Below are positions 1 to 10,228 of a stretch of DNA of 64,000 nucleotides, piece by piece. Origin of the DNA: Excoecaria cochinchinensis (taxonomy: Eukaryota > Streptophyta > Magnoliopsida > Malpighiales > Euphorbiaceae); contig CANTUQ010000008.1 of the NCBI GenBank assembly GCA_947683425.1, forward strand, positions 992,001-1,056,000, written 5' to 3'. Made by a program: the position numbers and the translations under genes. Position 1 is the first letter of the stretch, and each line of letters starts with the position of its first letter. The notes under the pieces are model-generated. The model was not told the origin of the DNA. It saw only the letters and a list, made by a program, of their open reading frames with translations, and searched no databases.

Positions 1-2124
1 TACGTTTCCTTCATAATTTAGTTCAAAGGATTACATCGCCAGTATACTGAATATTTGATGTCATATAAAACCTACTTAACCAGTATATAATAATTATGGT
101 AACTTCCATATGGTATTGAGATGTATAAGTTACATTCATCATGAATATAATCCCCCAGATTCAGGTTCATTTATAGAGTAGTTTGATGTTCTAAGCATAT
201 ATCAATCTTCCAAGATTTGATTTGGACTTGGAATGGATATTCCAACCTTCCTACGTATCCCAAAACTTAGGAAGCAGAACCACGTAATTCTACACTTTAA
301 TACACAATGAAAGACATATACATATAATCAGTATAAATATAAAGCGTCATTTCTATATTATATAAACATGGTTCTAGTACCATATCTCTGTAACGTGCAT
401 TTCCATATTCATATCGATATACAGGTTTCCAGACAGACAAGTAAGCCATTATCGATCATAATATAAAACGTCGATCCTCGAACCAGTAATAGAAATATAT
501 TGCCTAACGGGTAACAAAAAGTTCCAGACTAGGTTTCCAATTAAGTAACAGTACAAGTTTGAGAACAAGTTCTAGAACAGAACACTGAACAAAATTGATT
601 ACAGAACAGGTTTGGCTCTAAAACAGAATTAGTCCAGAATGCGTTTTCACATATTATCTTGTTAATTCATGTATCAAGTTATGACTCAAACAAAGTCTAC
701 AGAGCTGAACATAAGCTACAGCAAAATAGAGCCACTATAGCAGAACATGTATTTGTACCACTGTCGAAAATATGCTCAATAAAGCATTTAAAACAATCAT
801 GTAAGAGACTTATTGCAAATATATGCAAATTTATCGTTATTATCACATTACATAGTAAATATCGGAATAATTAATAAAATATTGCAAAACCTTGCTAGAA
901 ACCACTTATTATTGATAATTAACCAACATACAAAATTTGATGCAAATCGGAATTCGTTTGGTATCAAAATTCCTATTCCTAGGAAAAACATGGGGCTCAC
1001 GGTGGGCACAATTACCTGCCAGCCGTGACCCCTGCCCAACATGTACACCGTACATACAGAAGCTATCGTTACGGTGGGCAGGAATTCCTACTTGTCATGA
1101 GGTGTGACGAAAAAATCAACTCACCCGAACCAGAACGCGGGGTCACGGTGGGCAGAGTTTAGTGCCCAACGTGAGGGCCGCGAAGTTCAGAATAAAAAGC
1201 AAGAGCACAGTTGTGCTTTCGCAAAACACAACTGTGTTTTGCCAGAGCACAGCTATGCAAATCTGGAAAACACACGCCGCTGCTCTGTTTTAACATCCAA
1301 ACCAACATATCCAACCAAAATCATTTTTCCACACAAATCACTTCCAAAACCCAACTTTCTCACAAATCTAACTTAAAATAACTTTAATTACACAACTTTA
1401 ATCATTTACACAAGTCAAGAATCAATCTTAATCTCTCATTAAAATCACTCTATCATCAATTAAATTCATTATCAAATTATTCACAACTAACTCACTTACA
1501 AACATATAATCACCCAAATTCACTTTTATCCCATTTCCTTTTATAACTTATCACTAATTTAACACCAATTAAAACATAAACCGTCAAACTTACATAAACA
1601 CATACATAGACCCCAAAACCACGAAATCAAGGAAAAAAAAAGCAGAAAACTTACCAATTATTGACTTTTCCCATGCAAACCTCCCTTTGTCTTTTAAATT
1701 CTTCTTAACTCTAAGTGAGAAATGGAAGAGAGGGCAAGAACCGAGGAAGAGGAGGAGGAAAAGGCAGGAATTTGCGTGAATCATGTAAACCGACCTCCTC
1801 TTCTTAAATACTTCCCCCAATTTTCCTACTAAGTGTTAATTTTTTATTGCCTCTTAATACAACTTACCTACTTAATCCCTCCTTCTTTTCCATCTTTTAC
1901 TATAGCCTTATAATTAAGTTGAGCTTATAAATTGGTCCTCCAATTAATTCCTTTAAGGCAATTAAAGCCTTAATCACCAATTTCACTTGCCTGTTTTTCC
2001 AAAACTCTTACACTAAAGACCATTGCGTCCTTTTTTTCGATTAAACTGTCGCCAAATCAAATATATTCTAGTGCAAATACCAATCGCTCATTAAATCGAC
2101 TAGGGTAGATTCTAGGTCATTACA
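1..2124 (-). mobile_element. Partial long LTR (left end outside window)
   Basis: On the minus strand this begins TGTAATGACCTAGAATC at 2124, a typical gypsy-type LTR terminus, exactly where the reverse-transcriptase reading of the neighbouring element breaks off. Further along the minus strand come a TATA-like TATTTAAG (about 1803-1810), a CT-rich transcribed-leader-like stretch (about 1690-1780) and a splice-donor-like GGTAAG. No protein-coding domain is visible. The layout (promoter, CT-rich leader, CACAGCTGTG-type palindromes) parallels the LTRs of the 5227-20032 cluster, so it is probably a diverged relative. It cannot be told from here whether it is a solo LTR or part of a whole element. 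Confidence 0.6.
996..1257. repeat. Hairpin and palindrome motifs inside LTR
   Basis: Two motif classes are seen. The first is CACGGTGGGCA with opposed copies TGCCAGCCGTGA, at about 997-1028 and again at about 1141-1173. The second is CACAGTTGTG (1206-1215), CACAACTGTG (1227-1236) and CACAGCTATG (1248-1257), all close to the palindrome CACAGCTGTG. The second class recurs in the 3-kb LTRs at 5227-20032 and the first in the spacer at 9206-9312. Function is unknown; E-box-like (CANNTG) cores are present. Confidence 0.6.
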
Positions 2125-2385
2125 GTTTGCTTGTTTAACTCCCAGTAATCGATGCACATTCTCCATGTCCCATCCTTCTTTTTACGAAAACTATTGGGGA
2201 TGAAAAGGGGCTAACACTCACCTGAATTACACCGCTGGCTAATAATTAATTCTTGAATCATCTTTTCAAACACAGTTTTTTGCATCGGTGAGTGCTTGTA
2301 GGGTCTGATATTCACAGATTTTGACCCTTCCACAAGTGGAATTCGGTGATCATGCACCCTGCTTGGTGGTAGCTCTTTCAGTTCC
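2125..2385 (-). pseudogene. Ty3/gypsy reverse transcriptase fragment
   Basis: Minus-strand translation gives the LPPSRVHDHRIPLVEGS block, then NIRPYKHSP, then KKDGTWRMCIDY-ELNKQTV, the canonical N-terminal part of Ty3/gypsy reverse transcriptase. An in-frame stop and divergent residues lie between these blocks (the usual FSSPV region is corrupted), and the YVDD active site is never reached because the sequence is interrupted at 2125. It is clearly a fragment of the same element as the gag and protease pieces to its right, and it cannot be functional. Confidence 0.85.
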
Positions 2386-2694
2386 TACCATATTCAGTCA
2401 ATAATTAAGTATGATCAAATTTAATTACCTACTCATCTTGTGGGTGTTGATCGATTGACTATGGGTGTGAAGTTGGAGTTATAAAAATGCCACTTAATTG
2501 ACCCCTTACGTAATGTTTTGAACAAGCTGCTTTGGGAAATGACCTTGGCAGAAGTGGTGTTAATACCTTGCAAAAGAAATTTTAAGCTGCCTAAAGTTCC
2601 ACTGAATGTCTCCTAGAGTTGTCAACCACTGAATTCCCAAGACCAATTCACAGCCACCAAAAGGCATCACCGGGAAATTAGATGTAAATTTGTA

Positions 2695-3129
2695 TCATTG
2701 CATTTCCCAAGAAAATTGCTCACAAATATGGGTACACAACCTTTCCTGACCATTAGCTACAGTAATATGGACAGGATCAATAAGTTTTAAAGAGCAGCTA
2801 AGTCCTTTAATAAGGCCTAGATCAAGAAAGTTATGCGTGCTTCCAGAATCAATCAAGAGATGGATTGGTTTCCTCCTGTAGTTCCCAACTAATTTCATAG
2901 TCTGGTAAGCTAAATCTTCCACTCCTTTCATTGCATGTAAGGAAATAGTTGGTGCATTTTCAATCCATTCATCATCGCCCCATTGAAGCTGCTCATTAGC
3001 CTTTTCCTCATCATGTTCTATTATATCCTGCACTATTACCATGTGCAGTTGTTTCTTTTTACATTGATGTCCTGGTACAAATCTTTCATCACACCAGAAA
3101 CAAAGATTCTTTGCACACTTCTCATTCAT
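2695..3129 (-). pseudogene. Gag zinc knuckle and aspartic protease piece
   Basis: This is a 144-codon open stretch on the minus strand. Near its N-terminus is a retroviral-type zinc-knuckle relic (CFWCDERFVPGHQC, residues about 11-24). Further on is the aspartic protease signature LLIDSGSTHNFLD (about residues 91-103), which matches the D-S/T-G active site of Ty3/gypsy proteases. The reading frame extends upstream of the first Met in frame with the gag tail, but a one-base shift near 3170 separates it from the main gag frame. It belongs to the truncated gypsy element spanning 2125-5058. Confidence 0.85.
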
Positions 3130-3140
3130 TTCTTTATCAG

Positions 3141-4771
3141 TTAACTCCTTATTCTTGCTAGATTTTTGTTGAACTGGGTATTAGGGGGAGTTAATTTCTT
3201 TGTAATACAAGGAGTAGGTACTAGGGGTGGTTTTCTGATGTTTAATGGTGATGGTTTACTATTTGAAGGGAATGGTGTCTGGGTTTGGGGTTTGTTATAG
3301 TACGATTTATGGGTTCTTGTTGCAGTCAAATAAGATTCCTGCATGCGAGCAAAAGCATAAGCTTGTTGTAGGGTTTTAGATCCCAACATTCTGAGGGGTA
3401 TCTTAATCTCATCTTTAAGCCCACTGAGAAAGTAGCTCAAAGAATACTCCTCTGAGAGAGTCACCTTATGAGATAAAATATTAAACTCCTCCATGTAAGC
3501 CTGGAGAGATTCAGTTTGTTCCAGTCCCTTAAGATCAGCCATGGGATCCTCATACACCTTTCTGTTGGGCGCAGCAGATAAATAAAATAAATTAGCAGAG
3601 CAGAATATTGACACCAGCAATTTAACGTGGTTCACCCAAAATGTTTGGGTTACGTCTACGGGACAAACTCCGAAAATATTTCTTCCACTAATAAAATTAA
3701 TAGGTACAAGAGAGAAAAGCAACACAATAATTTTGAGATAAACCCAAAATAGTGGCACACAAGTATTTCCCAAACTCACTATTCTATCACTCCCCTTTTA
3801 GAAAAATATCCCAAATATTTTTCTAAAGTACTTCTCTCTCTCTATTTACAAAACTCTCTCAATTCTTTTTCTAAGGAATGGAATGAATTTAAACTGAAGA
3901 ACTAATGCCTATTTATAGGAAAAATATACGTGTTTATTACGCGTATGTCCAGCCGCAATTTTTGAAAGCAGGCTCCGCAATTCAATTTTAATTTTGCCTT
4001 CTCCCTCCTTTTTTGACTTTTCAATTTTTTTTTCTTTCTTTCAAATGGAGTGGGCCCCACCATGTGGAGGATACCCACATCCAACACTTTCACCAAATTG
4101 CCCTATCAGTGCTTCAACATACTCCTCCCAAGGGGGTTCATCAACCTTGTTCCTGTTCTTTACAAGGACTGATGCCATTGTAGAGCTCTTCCTTCCATAT
4201 GAATGGCAGCTAGCTTAACTGTCGCATGAGCTGGAGTATAATCAATCTGGAAGAACTTATCACATTTGAAAAGCCAACCTTCATGGTCATTCCCATCAAA
4301 CCTTGGAAATTTGATTTTTGTAAATTGAGTAGTCATTTGATACCCACCGGTAACATGTGTTTGATTGGGTTGTTTAGTAAGGTCAATGAAGGAAGATACT
4401 GCGGGATTACTTGGATTATTGAAGGTGGGAGAGTTGATTGCTTGGTTTGTGGTGTTTGTGGTTCGGGTGGGTAAGATTGGGGGGTTAGCATTTTCTGGGT
4501 TTGCAGGTGTTGGAGTTAAAGGGGAGGATGGGATTTGGTTTTGATTTGCAGCATTCTTGGATGTAAGGAAAGCCTTAAATTCACTCATCATCCCATTAAG
4601 GAACTCTTCTTGTTTCTTACTATTTTCTGGTATCATCTTTGTAACAATACTTCTAAAGCTCTCTTCCATATTCTTCAGGTATTGAGAGCGGGTGTTATTA
4701 AAAACTGACATGGTTGGATTTGTTTGGATATTAGGGAAAATAAAAATGGAAGAGAATTGATTCAAGAGCAC
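3141..4771 (-). pseudogene. Ty3/gypsy gag, broken by frameshifts and an LTR
   Basis: The N-terminal piece (4771 to 4160) starts in a low-complexity Asn/Pro/Thr segment and reaches the retrotransposon gag core: FPRFDGNDHEGWLFKCDKFF, then the HMEGRALQWHQ motif. A stop at about 4160 comes from a single-base frameshift; the neighbouring frame continues with an EPPWEEYVEALIGQFG-like gag segment up to 4087. The 524-bp LTR at 3563-4086 then interrupts it. Gag resumes at about 3557 with YEDPMADLKGL and runs to 3141 through a region with Thr/Pro-rich C-terminal residues. Translation of the whole is not possible. The name rests on family motifs seen by eye. Confidence 0.85.
3563..4086 (-). mobile_element. 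Solo LTR (524 bp) with CTTTC target duplication
   Basis: Ends are TGTTGG...CCAACA, and exact 5-bp direct repeats CTTTC lie at 3558-3562 and 4087-4091. It sits inside the gag reading frame of the gypsy element. On the minus strand a TATA-like CTATAAATAGG is present near 3905-3918, so transcription would run leftward. No coding region, primer site or second LTR is present, so this is a solo LTR or a very small TRIM-like unit. The insertion is younger than the host gypsy element. Confidence 0.85.
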
Positions 4772-4780
4772 AAGATCGAT

Positions 4781-4792
4781 GCTCTGATACCA
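4781..4792 (-). other. Primer binding site, initiator tRNA-Met type
   Basis: The minus strand reads TGGTATCAGAGC, the standard plant retrotransposon primer site complementary to the 3' end of initiator tRNA-Met. It lies two bases inside the LTR end (TATCA at 4795-4799 on the minus strand) and immediately upstream of gag, which fixes the element's orientation. Confidence 0.85.
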
Positions 4793-4794
4793 AA

Positions 4795-5058
4795 TGATAC
4801 CAGTAAAATATTGCAGGTAAAAGAAACAGAAGAAGAAGAAGAAGAAACGCCGGGAAGAAGAGAATTCTGCTAGAAGAGAGAATATTTCATTAAATCATTG
4901 CTTGTCCATTACATTGCAAAGGACCAGTATATATCCCTTGTACCAGCCAATATGACAGTTGCTCTACCACTGACATAAAGACAAGTAAATAAACCAACTA
5001 ACAAATTAAATGACTCAACAATAACAAAAACGACACCAGCTCTGTTTTACCCATAACA
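4795..5058 (-). repeat. 5' LTR of the gypsy element
   Basis: On the minus strand it starts TGTTATGGGTAAAACAG at 5058 and ends GGTATCA at 4795, next to the primer site. It is 264 bp, short for a gypsy LTR. A GAA/TTC trinucleotide run lies at about 4829-4848. The outer boundary is inferred from the TG...CA ends only, because the partner LTR is missing and no target duplication can be checked. Confidence 0.65.
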
Positions 5059-5226
5059 TTCTTCTGGAGATTTGATATTATTTCTCTGTGTGCTTTCAAA
5101 GAAGAAATCCAGTCTCCCATTTTGTGTTAGTAAGTTTTCTTATATCTTTATCAAAGTAGCTTTCTTATACTAATTTGATTAATTATTTTCGTAACTTGTT
5201 TATATAGTGTTTAGTCTAAATGATTC

Positions 5227-7885
5227 TGTAACACCCCCTACCCATACGTAAGCGTACCCATCCTCAAGGAGTGAGAAGCCGTATGAGCCGGGTGTGTCAC
5301 CAAGCAGATAAAGATACAAAACATACATTCATACTTCATTACGGGGAAATTAACACCTTCATAAGCATCAGAATATTCCATCATTACAATAACAAAATTC
5401 GTTACAAAAATGTTCTGATCAAAAGCCAGAATAAAATATTACATAACCCAAAAATATAAATACATAAGCAAAAGCCATATCAAAACCGATACAATAGAGT
5501 TCTATTACAAAAGAATCATCAATCAAATAATAATCCAAACACTAATCCCTGCTGTGTTGGCTTGACTGCAGCGACTCACCTAAAACAAACTCCTTATGCA
5601 CCTGCACGGGTAAAAACACCGTGCTAAGCGATATACGTTTAGTGGGGAAACACACATATAATATGGACGGCCATTCACAATGGTCGTCAAGGCATAACAC
5701 ATTCATGATGGCATATGCAATAACTCATAACATAACATATATAAACATGCTCACAAATTTCAGCCATACATTCTACATCTCATATTCATATCCATATCCA
5801 TATTATCTCATTCAAATATTACCTTCGCATAATCAATTCCCTATTCATTTACAATTTAGTTGCTTTCACGTACTTAACATTTTATGCAACTGAATACCAT
5901 ATTCTTGTAATCATATCAAAGTGAAACAAAACAAAAAGAGCACCTGCTGACTCACAATAGTGGATAACGAGTAAACGCATAGCGTACCTTACGGGCACGA
6001 ATCGAACGCATAGCGTACCTTATGGGTATGAATCAGAAACCATTTTATTTTTGTCGCATTCAAAACATTTTACAAAGGGGACCTTAAACAAGATCCAAAA
6101 CGCATAAGGGGTTCGCGAGGAACCAAACGGGGACCTGATCGGGGTCCAAACAGAACTGAGGCTGCAGCTAAGAGATTCTATTAGGCATGCCTGACTATCC
6201 ACTAAACTGACTCTTGCAGGTCATGCATAATACAATTCACATTGAGTTACACATTTGTTCAATATGAATAACCATTGAATTTAACATACATAAATCAATT
6301 ATATTTAAGCATGACACATTTAGTTCATAGGTTAAGGCATAATATGGCATACAAACATTTAGCATAGCAAAAATACAATTATAAAATGTAAGGCATATAG
6401 TATTCAAATCACAAGTTCTTGCTTCCTAATTAAATTAGATTTAATCAAATAATATTTTAGGTTTAATGCCTTAATCATAAATTATAAACATGTTATATAA
6501 TTCTCGTCATGAGTATTTATTCATCTAGCAAATTATGCTTATAGTTTAATTCATGGTTAATCATCATAGTAATTAATTTTTTTCGTTATAAGAATTTATT
6601 CAATTCACAGGTAATTTAATTATATATCCTCATTACCTAATTATAAAGTAAGTAACATTAAATTTTTCAGGCGTTTCTAGACACCTTGGGGCTAATTCGG
6701 AGGTGTAGGATCGATTCTAGGATGAATTGGTGAAGAGGGACAAATTTTACTAAAACACAGCCGTGCTTTATAAAAAGCACAGCTGTGCTTTGCTGTATAT
6801 TATCGATCTAAAAGCCAAAACACAGCTGTGTCCTATCCAAAAGCACAGCTGTGCTTTCCAACCAGTCCCAAACGTCATCAGACTTAAGAGCACAGCACAG
6901 GGTAGAATTCAAGTGCTTAATCTACTTGCATTTTTGAACTAATAGACAACACTTTCAGACCAAATGGTCTTCATAACAATTAATCCTCAAGATGTTATCT
7001 TTCTAGTCACAAAATTTTAGATTGTTTGGAGGGAAAATAGGGGAGATATACTCAAATGTCTCTACCCTGCTCCACAGACACACCTGATGATTTTTGCTAC
7101 TGTAATGGGCGATTTGAAAATAGTTAGAGTCCGAATTAAATTATGATTACTTCTACAAAGTTTTATATACATAAGTTTTGGTTCTAACCCAACTGGAATC
7201 ATGTATTTAGGAGTTGTAAAACTCAACTTATACTAAAAAGAATGACCAAAGGTCAATCTGACCTTCAAAAATAGATTTGCACTTTGAAGTTCAACAAGCT
7301 TCAAACCAACTCATTTGACACCATCAATTCACCAAATTTAATTCAAACCATCACAACACATAAATTAACATCTCAGAATACTCAATTCAGATATTAAGAA
7401 TCATTAACACATAAATCAACAAACCAATTCCCAAACCTGAAAATTCCTTAGCTCTTATCACTTTGTTCCACTACTCCCAACCTTCTCTTTGCCCTTGGGA
7501 TCGCGAGGAGGTTTAGCTAAACACAAACCCATCAAAAACACACAAAGACCAAACCCTAGATTAAATTTAAACTATAATGTAGAAGAAGATGAAGAAGAAG
7601 ATGAAGATATGCATTAAACTCACCAATTGAGCAAGAAGTGATCAATTTCCACCACCAAAATTATAATCCAAGTTAGAGAAAACAAAAAGAAGAGCAAAGA
7701 AGAAGAAGGAGATGAGGAGGGGAGGAGGCTACGGGAAAATGAAGAGCAAATTCTGCTCTTTCCATTTTCTATTTCTTTTTCTTTTTCTTTTCCTAACCCT
7801 AACACTTGTCACTTTCCTATTGGTGGAAACCAATCACTCACACCCAACAACTATATGCTACTCACACATAACACACTCCCAACCC
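5227..7885 (-). repeat. LTR copy U1, truncated
   Basis: Nearly colinear with the complete copy at 17058-20032, from TGTAACACCCCC to the stretch reading CACACTCCCAAC, where similarity stops at about 7885. About 0.3 kb of the transcriptional 5' end is missing. It contains four CACAGCTGTG-type palindromes (6754-6853). Short open frames inside (for example 5621-5893) recur in every copy only because the copies are recent duplicates. Minus orientation is inferred by analogy with the CT-rich, intron-donor-like leader. Confidence 0.8.
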
Positions 7886-10228
7886 AATTGTATAAGATAG
7901 ATAAGTTTAAGTGGCCAATTTGTAAATGTGCATATAAGTTAAGTGAATTTATTTGAATTAATATGGAATAATTAGGTGGAAGAAATCAGATTTAAGAGTA
8001 ATTGGGAAATGGAGGACTTCATTGAAGAAAGTAAATAAGTTTAAGTGACTTATGAGTAAATATGTATGATTAAATTAATGAGGGATTAATCAAGAGTTAG
8101 TGGGGATTAATTAGGTTAATCTCAATTAAGATTGTGGGAGTGGATTCTAAGTGGAGATTGCTGGAGGTGCCAACACAGCATTTTCATACAATGGAGGATG
8201 TGAGTGGTGGATTCCAGCTGCCAATTTCTGCCTTTGCCACTTCATCTACCTACATGCAATGTAAAGCTTAAGGAGAGAGAAAATCCACTAGTTTTGCATG
8301 TGTATTCAGTCATTCTTTCCTCTCTCCAAAATCTGCTATTCCTTCTTCTTCTTCAACGTGAATTTCCTTTCAAAGTTACCATTTTGTTCTACAAATTCTG
8401 CTGGTTAATCATATGTCTAGCTGGTTAATTAAACTGTTGATTATTGCAAAGGTAAGTGACTAATTATAGTCCTTCATATTCTACTACTTCTTATTTTGGA
8501 ATTTATGAGATTGAGGATTGATTATGGTGTTACAATTCTGGAATTTGGTTGTACATGTGGAGGTGGTTATGATAAAAGAAAAGGAAAGATGGAGGTTGAT
8601 GAGTCAAGTATCAAGTGAGCATTGGAGCAAAGGATAGAAAGGTTTGGGAACTATCCATTGTTATATGTGTGTAAATTAGTTTATCATGTGACAATTGAAA
8701 GATGATATAGTTGAAATATTTGGTTGATTTGTGTTGAAATTGATGATTGAATTGTTGTGTGCTTAATTTAAGTATAAACCCTAGTTAGGGAAAAATTCTG
8801 TTTATATGTCACCAGACCTCAGTGTAGAGTTTTGGTCATAACTAGAGTTTGAGAACTCCAAATTGAGTTATTGTTATGCCATTTGAACCATAACTTCCAT
8901 ACCTATAGATTTGACAGAAACGACTATTAGCTAATTCTGGCTCGAAGACCCCTAAAAATAGCACAAACAGTCATGTCTGTACCTTGTAGGGTTCACTGGA
9001 ACAGTCTATATTGTTTAATTCATATCTGATGTTTTACAAATCCAATTGACCTAGAACTTGTCCCATTTGAAAGATAAGACATAGAGGAAGAAATGTTATG
9101 AAGGGACCTTTGCCAAAAATTGAGTGTAAGACTTCAGTTTGGGTTGTACAAAATTATGGTGTGAAGCAGTCCTGACGTTTAGCTTCTGTTTTGCTTATTT
9201 TGGTATGTCACGGTCACAATGAAATTCATTGCCACCGTGACATATGTTTATAGAAGGCAGAATGCCTATTTATGGACCTCACGGTCACAACAAAGTCATT
9301 ACCATCGTGACCCCTTCTGTTTTGACCATTTTATGGGTTTTTCTTCCCGAATTGAACCCGTATTGCGCCGAGACTTTCTCGGATCTATTTGATTCAAGTT
9401 TAGGACTATTAAATGGGTATAAGAATAGTTATCACTTGCAAAATAAACATGAATAAAACTAAGATCAATAGCAAACTAATGAAGTAATGATGGGTAATTG
9501 TATGTAATAGAACCAAGTCAAGTTTAATGACATTATTGAGGGTTATAATACCTTAATCTATATGAGCATGTATAATATGAACAAGTGTACATAATTATGA
9601 ATTGAGATTAAGTTATACACACATGAAGGATATCAAATGAAATGAGTTTGTTAAATGTGATATGTTCAATGAATGTGTGATTGAAGTATTGGCCTAACAT
9701 TATTATATGAGGTATGAATTGATATAGAGGTTACTAGAATGAATTATTATGCAAGATATTTAAGGATGTTATATTGGTTCATGTGGATAAATGAGTGATT
9801 GTATATTATGATAATGATAAATGTGATTGAATGCTTTTAGCTTGTGAAGTGATTATGAATTATATGAATGTGTACTTTGGAGAGGAATGTGAACATGATT
9901 GTATGCTTACAAACATGTGTGAGCTATTATGCGTTATGAGCTATTTCATATGACTATATGAATGAGTTATATCATGCGAATATGTTAACTATGATAGTGA
10001 ATTATGAAGTGACCTACCCTGTTTTGGCAATATAACCCTAAAATGGTTGGACTTCTAAATGGCAAGGCTTTAAGCTGTAATGAAGGACATTATGAGTAAG
10101 TATTATGTGTGTGTAAAGTAATGTATATTTGCATAAACATGATGACTTTTGAATGCAATCAAATATGTGATTATTAACTATGAAAGAATGAGATTGGAAA
10201 TGCTATGAGTATGCAAGTGAAGAGAATA
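7886..10228 (+). repeat. Diverged LTR-like spacer
   Basis: No protein domain is seen. In plus orientation it repeats the general layout of the family: a TTCTTCTTCTTC leader (about 8343-8355), a donor-like AAGGTAAGTG (about 8448), then text resembling the family's central block (phrases such as 'gtagagttttggtcataac' and 'ataacttccata'), then stem motifs TGTCACGG...CCGTGACA (9206-9242) and CTCACGG...CGTGACCC (9279-9312) like those at 997-1173. Probably an older related LTR in the orientation opposite to U1; the limits are approximate. Confidence 0.45.

Larger units (their letters stand above)
2125..5058 (-). mobile_element. Truncated Ty3/gypsy retrotransposon
   Basis: Read on the minus strand: a 264-bp 5' LTR (5058 to 4795), a TT spacer, an initiator-Met primer site (4792 to 4781), gag, zinc knuckle and protease, then the beginning of reverse transcriptase. 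RT stops after the conserved ELNKQTV region at 2125, where another LTR is inserted. RNase H, integrase and the 3' LTR are absent from the window. The gag and early pol wording resembles chromovirus-type gypsy elements. Frameshifts and a nested LTR show that it is dead. Confidence 0.85.

Noticed and set aside
5621..5893. 90-residue open frame repeated almost identically near 12434-12706, 13508-13780 and 17473-17724
   Set aside because: It lies inside duplicated LTR copies; similarity follows from recent DNA duplication, non-coding flanks are equally conserved, and no protein family is suggested.
7620..7900. Overlapping frames with Lys/Glu and Phe/Leu runs on opposite strands, repeated in all LTR copies
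   Set aside because: They are produced by the CTTTTT/AAAAAG simple repeat and CT-rich leader of the LTR; low complexity, strand-symmetric, not genes.
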